From: Buttiauxella noackiae ATCC 51607
GTDB taxonomy: Bacteria; Pseudomonadota; Gammaproteobacteria; Enterobacterales; Enterobacteriaceae
Direction: 5' to 3'
Length of the DNA stretch: 64,000 bases
NCBI RefSeq assembly: GCF_001654865.1
Contig: NZ_LXEO01000065.1
Span: 1-64,000 of the forward strand
The notes under the pieces were generated by a model. It ran no database searches, was not told the DNA's origin, and worked only from the letters and a program-made list of their open reading frames with translations. The position numbers and the translations under genes were made by a program. Shown in pieces: positions 33,151-46,349 of the stretch. Position 1 is the first letter of the stretch. Every line of letters starts with the position of its first letter.

Positions 33151-34215
33151 TTACAGGAAGGACTTAAACGGTAAGTCCGGTTCCAGCGTAAAACAATCAT
33201 CAAACCCGCGTGGATAGTGATACTCGAACAGATCTTTATCCAACGGCCAGGTAAATTTGCCGCCAACCTGCCAGATAAACGGCTTAAAGCCATATTTCAG
33301 ACGATCTTTCTTCATATTCCACAGCACGCGGATCTCTTGCGGATCTGCCTGGAAATTTGACCAGATATCATGGTGGAAAGGGATCACGACTTTGGTATTG
33401 AGTGATTCCGCCATCCGCAAAATATCGGCACTGGTCATTTTATCGGTAATACCGCGAGGGTTTTCACCATAAGATCCTAGTGCGACATCGATCTGGTGGT
33501 CATTCCCATGCTTCGCGTAGTAGTTGGAATAGTGAGAATCACCGCTGTGGTAAAGATTGCCGCCAGGCGTTTTGAACAGATAGTTCACCGCGCGCTTGTC
33601 CATGCCGTCGGGCAACACGCCCGCCGCGTATTCATCAGCCGGTAGCGTGATAAGCGCGGTTCTGTCGAAAGCATCAAGCGCATGAATTTCAATGTCTTTT
33701 ATTTTCACCACATCGCCGGGTTTCATCACAATGCAGCGTTCACGCGGCACGCCCCAGCCAATCCATAAATCAACACAAGTCTGCGGCCCGATAAATGGCA
33801 CATCATCCGCACAGTTTTGCATCACGGCGGCGGCCACATTGACGTCGATATGATCATTGTGATCATGCGTTGAAAGGACGGCATCAATATTGCGAATAGC
33901 GAAAGGATCGAGCACAAACGGCGTGGTGCGCAGGTTAGGCTGTAATTTTTCCACGCCCGCCATACGCTGCATTTGGTGACCTTTTTTCATCAGCGGATTA
34001 CCGTGGCTCTGTTTGCCCGTACCGCACCAAAAATCAACACAGATATTGGCACTACCCTGCGATTTCAACCAAATGCCCGTACAGCCCAACCACCACATTG
34101 CAAAGGTTCCAGAGGCGACAACTTCCTGCTCAATTTCCTCGTTCAGCCAGCTTCCCCACTCCGGAAAGGTGTTCAATATCCAGGATTCACGGGTAATCGT
34201 TTCTACCTTACTCAT
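33151..34215 (-). CDS. ulaG: L-ascorbate-6-phosphate lactonase UlaG
   Basis: A 354-residue cytosolic metallo-beta-lactamase-fold enzyme (Mn2+-dependent in E. coli) that opens the lactone ring of L-ascorbate-6-phosphate, the first step after PTS uptake. The metal-binding [11 protein letters not shown] motif (about residues 107-117), further His/Asp (YHSGDSHYS) and HHDIWSNF near the end are visible. I used [12 protein letters not shown], the family start; the upstream ATG adds MERREL. Divergent from ulaABCDEF. Confidence 0.97.
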   Translation of the reverse strand: MSKVETITRESWILNTFPEWGSWLNEEIEQEVVASGTFAMWWLGCTGIWLKSQGSANICVDFWCGTGKQSHGNPLMKKGHQMQRMAGVEKLQPNLRTTPFVLDPFAIRNIDAVLSTHDHNDHIDVNVAAAVMQNCADDVPFIGPQTCVDLWIGWGVPRERCIVMKPGDVVKIKDIEIHALDAFDRTALITLPADEYAAGVLPDGMDKRAVNYLFKTPGGNLYHSGDSHYSNYYAKHGNDHQIDVALGSYGENPRGITDKMTSADILRMAESLNTKVVIPFHHDIWSNFQADPQEIRVLWNMKKDRLKYGFKPFIWQVGGKFTWPLDKDLFEYHYPRGFDDCFTLEPDLPFKSFL

Positions 34216-35985
<1,770 letters not shown>

Positions 35986-35997
35986 GGAATTGAGATT

Positions 35998-36303
35998 ATG
36001 ACCGTACGCATTCTCGCTGTTTGTGGCTGTGGGCAAGGCAGTTCCATGATCATGAAAATGAAAGTGGATCAGTTTCTTACGCAAGAAGGGGTCAACCATA
36101 GCGTCAATAGCTGCGCTGTAGGCGAATACAAAAGCGAGCTGAGCGGTGCCGACATCATTGTTGCTTCCACTCACGTCGCCAGCGAAATCACAGTCTCGGG
36201 CAATAAATATGTCGTGGGGGTTCGCAACATGCTTTCTGCGGCGGATTTTGGCCCAAAACTGATGGATGTGATCCGCGAACATTTCCCGAAGGACATCAAG
36301 TAA
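35998..36303 (+). CDS. ulaB: Ascorbate-specific PTS IIB component UlaB
   Basis: A 101-residue cytosolic phosphotransfer protein. The phosphorylated cysteine lies in the N-terminal loop [14 protein letters not shown] (about residues 8-10). It passes phosphate from UlaC to ascorbate during transport by UlaA. Twelve bases after ulaA and nine before ulaC. Confidence 0.97.
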   Translation: MTVRILAVCGCGQGSSMIMKMKVDQFLTQEGVNHSVNSCAVGEYKSELSGADIIVASTHVASEITVSGNKYVVGVRNMLSAADFGPKLMDVIREHFPKDIK

Positions 36304-36312
36304 GGAACGCCA

Positions 36313-36783
36313 ATGAAACTACGTGACTCACTGGTTCAAAACCACTCCATACGTTTACAGGCAGAAGCAAACACCTGGCAGGAGGCAGTAAAGCTAGGCG
36401 TTGACCTGCTGGTGGATGCGAATGTCGTTGAGCCTCGCTACTACCAGGCCATTCTGGATGGCGTTGCGAAATTTGGCCCTTACTTTGTGCTGGCTCCGGG
36501 CCTTGCGATGCCGCATGGCCGCCCGGAAGAAGGGGTTAAAAGCACCGGCTTTTCACTGGTCACGCTGAAAACGCCGCTGGTGTTTAACCATGATGATAAC
36601 GACCCGGTGGACATCCTCATCACCATGGCGGCAGTAGATGCCACGACCCACCAGGAAGTCGGCATCATGCAGATCGTCAATCTGTTTGAAGATGAAGAGA
36701 ATTTTGACCGTTTACGCGCCTGCCGTACCGAGCAGGAAGTGCTGGATTTAATTGACCACGCTACGGCGTCGGCGACTGCTTAA
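36313..36783 (+). CDS. ulaC: Ascorbate-specific PTS IIA component UlaC
   Basis: A 156-residue EIIA of the mannitol/fructose type that accepts phosphate from HPr. The active-site histidine is in [13 protein letters not shown] (about residue 68). Two residues longer than E. coli UlaC, the excess being at the C-terminus. Confidence 0.96.
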   Translation: MKLRDSLVQNHSIRLQAEANTWQEAVKLGVDLLVDANVVEPRYYQAILDGVAKFGPYFVLAPGLAMPHGRPEEGVKSTGFSLVTLKTPLVFNHDDNDPVDILITMAAVDATTHQEVGIMQIVNLFEDEENFDRLRACRTEQEVLDLIDHATASATA

Positions 36784-36793
36784 GGAGCTTTTT

Positions 36794-37450
36794 ATGTCTC
36801 ATTCATTACCGATGCTACAAGTTGCGCTGGATAACCAGACAATGTCAGATGCCTATAAAACGACGCGCCTGATAGCGGAAGAAGTCGACATTATTGAAGT
36901 TGGCACCATTCTTTGTGTCGGCGAAGGCGTGCGTGCGGTGCGCGATCTTAAAGCGCTTTACCCGCATAAAATCGTGCTGGCCGATGCCAAAATCGCCGAT
37001 GCCGGGAAAATCCTCTCGCGCATGTGTTTTGAAGCCAACGCTGATTGGGTCACGGTGATTTGCTGTGCCGATATCAACACCACCAAAGGTGCGTTAGAAG
37101 TCGCCCGTGAATTTAAAGGTGATGTGCAAATCGAACTGACGGGTTTTTGGACGTGGGAACAGGCGCAAGAGTGGCGTGCGGCAGGTATCGCACAAGTGGT
37201 TTACCACCGTAGCCGTGATGCTCAGGCCGCAGGGGTCGCGTGGAGTGAAGCGGATATTACGGCGATTAAACGCCTGGCGGATATGGGCTTTAAAGTCACT
37301 GTAACCGGCGGCCTGGCGCTTGAAGATTTACCGCTGTTTAAAGGTATCCCGATTCATGTGTTTATTGCCGGACGAAGCATTCGTGATGCGGCTTCTCCGG
37401 TTGAAGCGGCGCGCGAGTTCAAACGTTCCATTGCCCAGCTTTGGGGCTAA
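36794..37450 (+). CDS. ulaD: 3-keto-L-gulonate-6-phosphate decarboxylase UlaD
   Basis: A 218-residue TIM-barrel enzyme of the orotidine-phosphate decarboxylase suprafamily. It decarboxylates 3-keto-L-gulonate-6-P to L-xylulose-5-P using Mg2+. The conserved catalytic segment [10 protein letters not shown] (about 63-72) and phosphate-binding TVTGGLAL and IAGRSIRDA are present. I used ATG 36794 with AAGGAG upstream. Two residues longer than E. coli at the N-terminus. Confidence 0.96.
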   Translation: MSHSLPMLQVALDNQTMSDAYKTTRLIAEEVDIIEVGTILCVGEGVRAVRDLKALYPHKIVLADAKIADAGKILSRMCFEANADWVTVICCADINTTKGALEVAREFKGDVQIELTGFWTWEQAQEWRAAGIAQVVYHRSRDAQAAGVAWSEADITAIKRLADMGFKVTVTGGLALEDLPLFKGIPIHVFIAGRSIRDAASPVEAAREFKRSIAQLWG

Positions 37451-37459
37451 GGACTGCTC

Positions 37460-38326
37460 ATGTTACATAAGCAAGTTCCACTGGGTATTTACGAAAAAGC
37501 GCTCCCCACCGGGGAGTGCTGGCTGGAACGGTTGCTGCTCGCGGGTGGTCTGGGTTTCGATTTTGTTGAGATGTCGATCGATGAGACGGATGAGCGCCTG
37601 GCGCGTCTGGACTGGAGCCGCGAGCAGCGCATGGCATTGGTACAAGCCGTTGCGGATTCCGGCGTTCGCGTTCCTTCAATCTGTCTGAGCGCCCATCGCC
37701 GTTTCCCGTTAGGCAGTGAAGATGACGATGTTCGTAATCAAGGCCTGGAAATCATGCGTAAAGCGATTGAGTTTGCGCAAGATGTGGGTGTCCGCGTGAT
37801 TCAACTGGCGGGGTACGATGTCTATTACCAGCAAGCCAATGACGCAACACGCTGCCGGTTTCGCGAGGGCTTAACCGCCGCAGTCGAAATGGCGAGTCGC
37901 GCCCAAGTGACTTTGGCGATGGAAATCATGGATTACCCGCTTATGAACTCCATCAGCAAAGCGATGGGCTATGCCACTTACCTCAATAACCCTTGGTTCC
38001 AGCTCTATCCGGACATCGGCAATTTATCCGCATGGGACAATGACGTGCAGATGGAACTCGAAGCAGGGCGCGGGCATATCGTGGCCGTACACGTAAAAGA
38101 CACGCTGCCGGGTGTCTTTAAGAATGTGCCATTTGGCAAAGGCGTGGTGGAATTTGAACGCTGCTTTGAGGCATTAAAACGCAGCGGTTATCGCGGCCCC
38201 TATTTAATTGAAATGTGGAGCGAAAAGGCTGCCGATCCGGTAGAAGAAGTTATCGCTGCTCGCGACTGGGTGCTTGCGCGCATGGCAACAGCGGGGCTAC
38301 TGGAGGCGGATCATGCAGCAGCTTAA
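37460..38326 (+). CDS. ulaE: L-xylulose-5-phosphate 3-epimerase UlaE
   Basis: A 288-residue TIM-barrel epimerase converting L-xylulose-5-P to L-ribulose-5-P. Metal-binding acids are visible in [15 protein letters not shown] and HVKDTLPG, with a late EMWSEKA. The C-terminal end overlaps ulaF by 14 bases, suggesting coupled translation. Confidence 0.96.
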   Translation: MLHKQVPLGIYEKALPTGECWLERLLLAGGLGFDFVEMSIDETDERLARLDWSREQRMALVQAVADSGVRVPSICLSAHRRFPLGSEDDDVRNQGLEIMRKAIEFAQDVGVRVIQLAGYDVYYQQANDATRCRFREGLTAAVEMASRAQVTLAMEIMDYPLMNSISKAMGYATYLNNPWFQLYPDIGNLSAWDNDVQMELEAGRGHIVAVHVKDTLPGVFKNVPFGKGVVEFERCFEALKRSGYRGPYLIEMWSEKAADPVEEVIAARDWVLARMATAGLLEADHAAA

Positions 38327-38999
38327 ACAGCGGGTGTTTGAGGCAAATATGGCACTCCCGCGGCATGGCCTGGTGACGTTTACCTGGGGAAACGTCAGCG
38401 GTATCGATCGCGAACGCCAGTGCATGGTGATCAAGCCAAGCGGCGTGGCCTATGAGCAAATGTCTGCCAGCGATATGGTGGTGGTAGATATGAACGGCGT
38501 GGTGATTGAAGGGAATTATCGCCCTTCTTCCGATACTGCGACGCATCTCGCACTTTATAAAAAGTACCCGGAACTGGGTGGCGTGGTGCATACGCATTCG
38601 ACTCACGCCACCGCCTGGGCACAGGCCGGGCTAAGTATTCCCGCACTCGGCACGACACATGCTGATTACTTTTTTGGTGATATTTGCTGTACCCGTGCAT
38701 TAACCTGCGATGAAGTGCAGGGCGAATATGAGCTGAATACTGGCAAAGTGATCGTCGAAACGTTGGGTGGTAGTAATCCTCTGCATACGCCAGGCATCGT
38801 GGTTTACCAACACGGCCCGTTTGCGTGGGGGAAAACTCCTGAGGATGCGGTGCATAACGCGGTTGTTATGGAAGAAGTTGCCCGCATGGCATGGATTGCT
38901 CGCGGTATTAATCCGCTTTTACAACCCATTGACGCATACCTGATGAATAAGCATTTCCAGCGTAAGCATGGCCCGGATGCCTACTACGGGCAGCGCTGA
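38313..38999 (+). CDS. ulaF: L-ribulose-5-phosphate 4-epimerase UlaF
   Basis: A 228-residue class II aldolase-family zinc epimerase that yields D-xylulose-5-P, joining ascorbate breakdown to the pentose phosphate pathway. Zinc-binding His residues are in [13 protein letters not shown] (about residues 95-97) and a later QHGPFAWG. I used [13 protein letters not shown] at 38313, with GGAGGC upstream; the ORF could extend upstream into ulaE but that is unlike the family. Confidence 0.96.
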   Translation: MQQLKQRVFEANMALPRHGLVTFTWGNVSGIDRERQCMVIKPSGVAYEQMSASDMVVVDMNGVVIEGNYRPSSDTATHLALYKKYPELGGVVHTHSTHATAWAQAGLSIPALGTTHADYFFGDICCTRALTCDEVQGEYELNTGKVIVETLGGSNPLHTPGIVVYQHGPFAWGKTPEDAVHNAVVMEEVARMAWIARGINPLLQPIDAYLMNKHFQRKHGPDAYYGQR

Positions 39000-39016
39000 T
39001 AAGTTTCCGTGCCCAT

Positions 39017-39040
39017 AAAAAAGCCCCCGCAAGCGGGGGC
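39017..39040 (-). terminator. Terminator of yjfY (possibly also ulaF)
   Basis: GCCCCCGC / GCGGGGGC stem with a two-base loop. Reading the minus strand it is followed by TTTTTT, so it terminates yjfY. On the plus strand there is no T run after it. Confidence 0.85.
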
Positions 39041-39118
39041 AAGTCAAACGTTGGCTTTCTATGTCGTTGTGGTATTCCTGGTGTTAACGCCTTTACTTCA
39101 TTACCTCATTGCATTCTG

Positions 39119-39394
39119 CTACCGGTAGATGTCAGCACTTACACGCATATTGCCGTTACTACCGGGCTCTCTCATCAAAATTGTGTGGTAATACTTTGCA
39201 TTGTGCTGATCTGCATCCTCATGGATAGCAACTTCAGCTTCCTGTTCTGTCGCGAAGTTGTGGTTGATATAAATAACCCCAAGGCTCATCACATCATCCA
39301 TATTTTGTGCCTGGCGACCATCAATCTTGATCGCTGCAGCTGCATTTGAACTAAGCAAAAGCGCCGCCAGAAAGGCAAAAACTGTAATTTTCAT
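39119..39394 (-). CDS. yjfY: Small periplasmic DUF1471 protein YjfY
   Basis: A 91-residue secreted protein. It has a signal peptide (MKITVFAFLAALLLSSNAAAA) and a DUF1471 domain (DDVMSLGVIYINHNF ... MRVSADIYR). Third member of this family in the window besides yjfN and bsmA; function unknown. The start uses GGAG seven bases upstream; a GTG four codons earlier in frame is less likely. Confidence 0.88.
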   Translation of the reverse strand: MKITVFAFLAALLLSSNAAAAIKIDGRQAQNMDDVMSLGVIYINHNFATEQEAEVAIHEDADQHNAKYYHTILMREPGSNGNMRVSADIYR

Positions 39395-39623
39395 AATCCG
39401 CTCCACTACAACTTAATGTGTCAGCTGCGGTCGTCGCTCCTGTTAATAAATAGTGGCGGCCTATGACAATAAGTGTAAACCCTTAAGGTTGGATAAAAAG
39501 CGACCATTTCTGATGGTGTTGGTCAAAAATTTTAAGTGATCCAGGCCAAAGTCATAGATTTCACTGAGTTAGCGCTTGTTAGAAATTTAGCCTTCATGCA
39601 AAAGAATTAATTTCTATATAACC

Positions 39624-39652
39624 TTGAGTTTGCTGGGCTCCGCTTGTATGAT
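39624..39652 (+). promoter_or_regulatory. rpsF operon promoter
   Basis: TTGAGT, 17-base spacer, TATGAT, with a TG before the -10 separated by no extra base (CTTGTATGAT). The spacing is ideal, and the box lies about 100 bases before rpsF. Confidence 0.65.
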
Positions 39653-39693
39653 TACGCGTCAATTTTTCAGCCGCCTTTATAAACACGTTCCTT

Positions 39694-40149
<456 letters not shown>

Positions 40150-40155
40150 TTTCCA

Positions 40156-40705
<550 letters not shown>

Positions 40706-40732
40706 TCGGCCACTGTCCATTAATGACTTTGA

Positions 40733-41197
<465 letters not shown>

Positions 41198-41222
41198 TTT
41201 ACGCTGATGTAGTTACGTTAAG

Positions 41223-41247
41223 ACGCCGGCCTAGTGCCGGCGTTTTG
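41223..41247 (+). terminator. Terminator after rplI
   Basis: ACGCCGGC / GCCGGCGT stem with a CTAGT loop followed by TTTT, 26 bases after the rplI stop. Confidence 0.85.
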
Positions 41248-41251
41248 CATT

Positions 41252-41330
41252 TACTCGTCATACTTCAAGCAGCAGAGGAGTTGGTTGCATTCTTTCACCG
41301 CCTACCTGCAACTAGAATTATTTACAGTAA
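41252..41330. repeat. ERIC (IRU) element, internally deleted
   Basis: Begins TACTCGTCATACTTCAAGCA and ends CCTGCAACTAGAATTATTTA, the two termini of an ERIC unit. It is only about 79 bases because the central AGTCACTTAC...GTAAGCTCC part is lost. The ends still pair. Placed between rplI and ytfB, where K-12 carries ytfA remnants. Confidence 0.7.
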
Positions 41331-41343
41331 ATAGAATTAAGTG

Positions 41344-41940
41344 CTAACGAGCACGCACAAAACTACCATCAGGCTGTCTTGTAAATAGCACCTGCTGATC
41401 GTTACCAATATCAATTGTCAGTCCCGTCACCACACCATTCGCATTCTGGCGAATCTGCACCATCTGCCCGGTTTGCAAAGTACTCAGCGGTTTGTTGCTG
41501 CCTTCTACCTGCGCCATCGAATAAACATCAGCGGGCGGTAAATTATGATCGCGGAACAGCTGCGCCATGGTTTGCCCTGACTCGACGCGGTACGAACGCC
41601 ATTGCTGGTCAATATCGTTATTCTCATGCGGCACAGGAGCTTGCGTTTCTGCCTGTGGTTGTTCTTCCACACGTGACGGTTCGACGGGGGCAGCGTTCTC
41701 TGGCGGGTTGACTAAGTGGGCACGAATTGGGGATTGCGACTCAATGGAAAGCTGCGCATCGCGCGTAACTGGCTGAATAGGGGCATCAGGTGTCGGCCAC
41801 AGGAAACCGAGGACAATCACGATTGCCGCAATAATAATGCCACGGCGGTGCATCACCGGAAGTGGATCCATCAACCGGAAATTATCGGGTGCATGCCAAA
41901 TCCGCGCAAGCCAGGGTTTAACAGCGAATCGCATCGGCAA
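41344..41940 (-). CDS. ytfB: Cell-division-associated protein YtfB (OapA/LysM-like)
   Basis: A 198-residue inner-membrane protein. It has a cytoplasmic N-terminus, one transmembrane helix (about residues 33-48, RGIIIAAIVIVLGFLWP), a Pro/Glu-rich periplasmic linker, and a C-terminal opacity-associated A/LysM-like domain (SYRVESGQTMAQLFRDHNLPPADVYSMA). The E. coli homologue (about 212 residues) localises to the septum and its overproduction makes filaments. The linker is shorter here. Confidence 0.92.
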   Translation of the reverse strand: MPMRFAVKPWLARIWHAPDNFRLMDPLPVMHRRGIIIAAIVIVLGFLWPTPDAPIQPVTRDAQLSIESQSPIRAHLVNPPENAAPVEPSRVEEQPQAETQAPVPHENNDIDQQWRSYRVESGQTMAQLFRDHNLPPADVYSMAQVEGSNKPLSTLQTGQMVQIRQNANGVVTGLTIDIGNDQQVLFTRQPDGSFVRAR

Positions 41941-42178
41941 TACTCCTCATTTCCACACAACGTGCTCTGTACATTTACCCACTCCATTATAGAACGCTAA
42001 CTGTTTGATGCGCTGAATAATCCTGCGTTACGTGATTCTCAACCGCAATTTCACGCTCACTTAAAGCATTGTTCCTGTTTCGCCTGCATTTGTCACCTTT
42101 GCCGCTTTTGCATTTTACCCGTCAGGTTGACGCTGCTATGCTGCGGGCTTGCTTTTAAATACCATTAAAGGAAATCCC

Positions 42179-42799
42179 ATGACGACCCCTTCTTTTGACA
42201 GCGTCGAAGCGCAAGCAAGTTACGGTATTGGTTTACAAGTAGGTCAACAACTGAGTGAATCTGGTCTGCAAGGCCTGCTGCCAGAAGCACTGGTAGCTGG
42301 TCTGCGTGATGCGCTGGAAGGGAATGCCCCGGCAGTTCCGGTTGATGTGGTTCATCGCGCACTGCGTGAAGTTCACGAGCGTGCCGACGCCGTTCGCCAG
42401 GAACGCCAGAAAGAACTGGCTGTTGAAGGCGTGAAATTCCTCGAAGAAAACCTTAAGAAAGACGGCGTGAGCAGCACCGAATCTGGCCTGCAATTCCGCG
42501 TTCTGACTCAAGGCACTGGTCCAATTCCAGCGCGTAAAGATCACGTTCGTGTACATTACACCGGTAAACTGGTTGATGGCACCGTGTTCGACAGCTCCGT
42601 ACAGCGTGGCGAACCAGCTGAATTCCCGGTAAGCGGCGTTATCGCTGGCTGGATTGAAGCTCTGACGCTGATGCCAGTTGGCTCAAAGTGGGAACTGACT
42701 ATTCCTCATAACCTGGCTTACGGTGAGCGTGGCGCTGGTGCGTCAATTCCTCCGTACAGCACTCTGGTTTTTGAAGTTGAACTGCTGGAAATTCTGTAA
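42179..42799 (+). CDS. fklB: FKBP-type peptidyl-prolyl isomerase FklB
   Basis: A 206-residue prolyl isomerase (FKBP22). It has an N-terminal helical dimerisation domain (about 1-85) and a C-terminal FKBP domain ([47 protein letters not shown]). No signal peptide, so cytosolic. I used ATG 42179 (AAAGGAAAT upstream) rather than one ten codons earlier. Confidence 0.96.
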   Translation: MTTPSFDSVEAQASYGIGLQVGQQLSESGLQGLLPEALVAGLRDALEGNAPAVPVDVVHRALREVHERADAVRQERQKELAVEGVKFLEENLKKDGVSSTESGLQFRVLTQGTGPIPARKDHVRVHYTGKLVDGTVFDSSVQRGEPAEFPVSGVIAGWIEALTLMPVGSKWELTIPHNLAYGERGAGASIPPYSTLVFEVELLEIL

Positions 42800-42809
42800 G
42801 CGTTCAAGG

Positions 42810-42833
42810 GCCCCGCTCCGGCGGGGTTTTTAT
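42810..42833 (+). terminator. Terminator after fklB
   Basis: GCCCCGC / GCGGGGT stem with a TCCG loop followed by TTTTTATTT. Confidence 0.88.
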
Positions 42834-43013
42834 TTGGTAGTTAACAAAATTAGCGTGATTTTATCTGGTAAATGCTACCTTCCTGAGTGTTTCTGTGGGG
42901 CTGCTCACTTTATGGCCGTGATTTTGCACTCAAAACAAACATTAAATTAACAAATAATTTCTTTCTTAGTATTCAACCTGCCAATTCTTCCCTACTATCT
43001 TTGAGTTCCCCGG

Positions 43014-43082
43014 AACAACAACATCACATCCTCACTATTTTAATTTTTATAAAGGCCGGTAGAGCCTGAACACAACAGACAG
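43014..43082 (+). promoter_or_regulatory. CA-rich cycA leader, candidate GcvB sRNA target
   Basis: Two C/A-rich stretches precede cycA: AACAACAACATCACATCC (43014-43031) and AACACAACAGACAG (43069-43082). Both can pair with the G/U-rich R1 region of the small RNA GcvB, which represses cycA in E. coli. The second stretch lies close to the ribosome-binding site. GcvB itself is not in this window. Confidence 0.5.
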
Positions 43083-43100
43083 GTACAGGAAAAATACAAC

Positions 43101-44513
43101 ATGGTAGATCAGATAAAGGTTTCTGACGTTGCTGAAGAACCGTCAGAACAATCTCTGCGGCGTAATTTAACCAACCGCCATATTCAGCTTATTGCCATCG
43201 GTGGCGCCATCGGAACTGGCCTGTTTATGGGCTCCGGTAAGACGATTAGCCTCGCGGGTCCATCCATCATCTTCGTATATATGATTATCGGCTTTATGCT
43301 GTTTTTCGTGATGCGTGCGATGGGCGAACTGCTGCTTTCTAATCTCGAATACAAATCTTTTAGCGACTTTGCGGCAGACTTACTGGGTCCATGGGCGGGG
43401 TATTTTACCGGCTGGACTTATTGGTTCTGCTGGGTAGTAACCGGCATGGCGGACGTTGTCGCGATAACTGCCTACGCGCAGTTCTGGTTCCCAGGATTAT
43501 CCGACTGGGTGGCGTCGCTTGCCGTGATCATCTTGCTGCTGAGCCTTAATCTCGCCACCGTGAAAATGTTCGGTGAAATGGAATTCTGGTTTGCGATGAT
43601 TAAAATTGTCGCCATCGTTGCGCTGATCGTTATCGGCCTGGTGATGATTTTGACCAACTTCCATTCCCCGTCTGGCGTAGAGGCTTCCATCAACAACTTG
43701 TGGAATGACGGTGGATGGTTCCCGAAAGGCATCAGCGGTTTCTTCGCAGGCTTCCAGATAGCGGTATTTGCGTTTGTGGGTATTGAGCTTGTGGGAACGA
43801 CGGCTGCAGAAACCAAAGATCCGGAAAAATCTCTGCCACGCGCCATTAACTCGATTCCGATCCGCATCATCATGTTCTATGTGTTCGCATTGATCGTCAT
43901 TATGTCCGTAACGCCATGGCGTTCCGTAGTGCCCGATAAAAGCCCGTTCGTTGAATTGTTCGTGCTGGTGGGCCTGCCCGCGGCTGCGAGTATCATCAAC
44001 TTTGTGGTGCTGACTTCTGCGGCTTCTTCTGCCAACAGCGGAGTGTTCTCAACCAGCCGTATGCTATTTGGACTGGCGCAAGATGGTATGGCGCCAAAAG
44101 CATTCGCCAAACTCTCTAAGCGAGCTGTTCCGGCGAAGGGTTTGACCTTCTCCTGTATCTGCCTGCTGGGTGGCGTGGTGATGCTCTATGTGAACCCTAA
44201 CGTGATCGCAGCATTCACCATGATAACTACCGTGTCTGCGATTCTGTTTATGTTCGTCTGGACGATTATTTTGTGCTCGTATCTGGTATATCGCAAACAG
44301 CGCCCACATTTGCATGAGAAATCTATCTACAAAATGCCGCTTGGTAAGCTGATGTGCTGGGTGTGTATGGCGTTCTTCGTGTTTGTGATTGTGCTGCTGA
44401 CGCTGGAACAAGATACCCGCCAGGCGCTGATCGTGACGCCGTTGTGGTTTGTATTGTTGGGTGTGTGCTGGATGTTTATCGGCAAGAAACGCATCGCGGA
44501 AATGCGTAAGTAA
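43101..44513 (+). CDS. cycA: D-serine/D-alanine/glycine:H+ symporter CycA
   Basis: A 470-residue amino-acid permease of the APC family with about 12 hydrophobic segments, importing glycine, D-alanine, D-serine and D-cycloserine. The family signature GGAIGTGLFMGSGKTISLAGPS (residues 34 onward, in helix 1) is clear. Same length as E. coli. Ends before a long palindrome shared with convergent ytfE. Confidence 0.97.
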   Translation: MVDQIKVSDVAEEPSEQSLRRNLTNRHIQLIAIGGAIGTGLFMGSGKTISLAGPSIIFVYMIIGFMLFFVMRAMGELLLSNLEYKSFSDFAADLLGPWAGYFTGWTYWFCWVVTGMADVVAITAYAQFWFPGLSDWVASLAVIILLLSLNLATVKMFGEMEFWFAMIKIVAIVALIVIGLVMILTNFHSPSGVEASINNLWNDGGWFPKGISGFFAGFQIAVFAFVGIELVGTTAAETKDPEKSLPRAINSIPIRIIMFYVFALIVIMSVTPWRSVVPDKSPFVELFVLVGLPAAASIINFVVLTSAASSANSGVFSTSRMLFGLAQDGMAPKAFAKLSKRAVPAKGLTFSCICLLGGVVMLYVNPNVIAAFTMITTVSAILFMFVWTIILCSYLVYRKQRPHLHEKSIYKMPLGKLMCWVCMAFFVFVIVLLTLEQDTRQALIVTPLWFVLLGVCWMFIGKKRIAEMRK

Positions 44514-44517
44514 TTTT

Positions 44518-44545
44518 AAGCGCCTCCTCCATGGAGGAGGCGCTT
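44518..44545. terminator. Palindrome between cycA and ytfE
   Basis: A perfect 28-base palindrome (AAGCGCCTCCTCC / GGAGGAGGCGCTT around AT) between convergent genes. It is probably a bidirectional terminator, although T runs are poor on both sides. Confidence 0.65.
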
Positions 44546-44553
44546 AATTACGG

Positions 44554-45216
44554 TTATTCGCCAGCCAAAGCGCGTGGGAACAACACATTATTCTCAAGAC
44601 TGATGTGTTCCATCAGATCGTCAATCAGCTCATTAATCCCGTTATACATCGCTTTCCAGGTGGTGCAAGCTTCCGGCGGTGGCGTAACATTATTGGTGGT
44701 GTGTTTGATCACATCGACCAGTTCGCCCGCATCGTCATGCTCACTTTCCATCACACTGATAGGACCATTTGCCTGAGAACCCATACCCTGCTTAATCATT
44801 GGGAACAGGATTTGCTCTTCTTTCATCATGTGGCTGCCCAGCTCTTGATGCAGCATAGTCAGATATTTCGCTAAACCTTTTGGCACATTTGGTTTATCCG
44901 CATGTACGCGCTCAACTTTCGTTGCCTGAAGGATCAGTTCTGGCAGCTGTTCGCGGTGGCGGTCGTGATAACGCACGATGATGTGGTCGATAATTTCGGC
45001 CAGCGGCACGGTACGCCACTCTTTCTCGATTGGCTCTTCAGCAAGCTTTGCGAGCTCAGCTTCAATCGCGTCCAAATCCAACTCTTTACGCGTTGCGGCA
45101 CGTACAAGCGTCTGCTTCCCGCCGCAGCAGTAATCGAGATCCAATTTACGGAACAGCGCAGATGCGCGTGGAATAGTTAAAGCCAGTTCACCTAAAGGTT
45201 GGTCGCGAAAAGCCAT
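44554..45216 (-). CDS. ytfE: Di-iron RIC protein YtfE (repair of iron centres)
   Basis: A 220-residue di-iron protein that restores iron-sulfur clusters damaged by nitric oxide or peroxide. It has an N-terminal ScdA_N domain with [10 protein letters not shown] (Cys pair near residue 30) and a C-terminal hemerythrin-like domain with His/Glu iron ligands ([50 protein letters not shown]). Family start [11 protein letters not shown]; an upstream ATG overlaps the NsrR site. Controlled by NsrR, see next entry. Confidence 0.97.
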   Translation of the reverse strand: MAFRDQPLGELALTIPRASALFRKLDLDYCCGGKQTLVRAATRKELDLDAIEAELAKLAEEPIEKEWRTVPLAEIIDHIIVRYHDRHREQLPELILQATKVERVHADKPNVPKGLAKYLTMLHQELGSHMMKEEQILFPMIKQGMGSQANGPISVMESEHDDAGELVDVIKHTTNNVTPPPEACTTWKAMYNGINELIDDLMEHISLENNVLFPRALAGE

Positions 45217-45243
45217 GAGCAAATACCTCGTTGTCGATAATAT

Positions 45244-45266
45244 AAGATGCATATTAAATGCATCTT
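45244..45266 (-). promoter_or_regulatory. NsrR operator of ytfE
   Basis: Arms AAGATGCATAT and AAATGCATCTT around one central base make the 11-1-11 palindrome recognised by NsrR, almost identical to the consensus. It ends 28 bases upstream of the ytfE start, a position suited to repression. The nsrR gene is at 25038 in this window. Confidence 0.88.
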
Positions 45267-45300
45267 TAAGTCGGCGCTATGACTATTTCGAGGTAAGGCG

Positions 45301-46281
45301 CTATTTGTCCGTCACAACAACCACCTCAGCTAGCGTACTTTTCTGCGGTTTGGTCAGAACGGCCATCACCACGCCGATGACAAGACAAACAATGCCCAGT
45401 AATGTCAGCAATGGCGGCCAGCTATGGCGCAGCATAAAGGTGTAAGCCAGTCCTGCCAGCGTTTCAAAGACAATCAGCGGGCCGACAATAACAGTCGGTA
45501 AACGCTGGCTGGCAATGTTCCAGCACAAAGCACCGAGCCATGAACAGAACAGAGCAATGGCGAGCATCAGCGCCAAAAACACTTCCGGGCGCGGGCCAAA
45601 GGGCAGGGTAAAGTCACTGTTGGTACGTGACATCCACAGGCAAACGGCAATATAACCCAGCAGTGAAAACGGCAGGATCGCGAGCCCTTGTGCCGTGGCC
45701 CACATCAGCGGATTCTTATCGGGGTTTTCACGTAGCCACCTGGCATTACGCAGCGCATACCATGCCCAACAGGCAACCGAGATAAACGCCAGCCCGATGC
45801 CACTGATATATCGCCACCAGCTGAAATCAAGCTGCCCGGTGCGTAATTCAGCGGTATTCACCATCACCAGGCCCAGGGCGATAATCACCAGCGCAGGGGC
45901 CAGCCTGCGCCACGGGAGTTTACCGTCGCGTTTGCTGTAAAGCAGATTGGCGAAGACCGGGATCACCACAGGAAGAGTGCCGATAATCATGGTCGAAATC
46001 GGTGCCCCTGTGCGCTGAATCGCGCTGGCCAGGCAGACGTAATAAATGAGATTGCCGACGGTGGAAAGCTTGAGTGCGGTAAACCAGTCCGCACGGCACA
46101 ACTGGCGCAGACGCTGGCGCCCAAACCATGCCAGCGGGAGCGCAATCAGTCCCAAAGCCAGATAGCGTCCGGTCGACTGCATTGCAGCAGGGTAATCAGG
46201 GACAATTAGCGGGCCGACGAAAATCAGCCCCCACATCAGCCCCGCGAGCAGGGCGTACAACACACCAGTTAACATCTTCAT
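45301..46281 (-). CDS. ytfF: DMT-family transporter YtfF
   Basis: A 326-residue inner-membrane protein with ten predicted helices and two EamA repeats (LYALLAGLMWGLIFVGPLIVP at the N-terminus). The substrate is not established. The sequence closely follows E. coli YtfF (321 residues) except at the C-terminal tail. The AraC-type regulator immediately upstream on the same strand may control it. Confidence 0.93.
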   Translation of the reverse strand: MKMLTGVLYALLAGLMWGLIFVGPLIVPDYPAAMQSTGRYLALGLIALPLAWFGRQRLRQLCRADWFTALKLSTVGNLIYYVCLASAIQRTGAPISTMIIGTLPVVIPVFANLLYSKRDGKLPWRRLAPALVIIALGLVMVNTAELRTGQLDFSWWRYISGIGLAFISVACWAWYALRNARWLRENPDKNPLMWATAQGLAILPFSLLGYIAVCLWMSRTNSDFTLPFGPRPEVFLALMLAIALFCSWLGALCWNIASQRLPTVIVGPLIVFETLAGLAYTFMLRHSWPPLLTLLGIVCLVIGVVMAVLTKPQKSTLAEVVVVTDK

Positions 46282-46349
46282 CTTCCGTTTATTGCTTTGG
46301 ATTGAGTGTAGGCATGGCGTGAGGGGAAATATTGTACCAGCTTGCGGTT

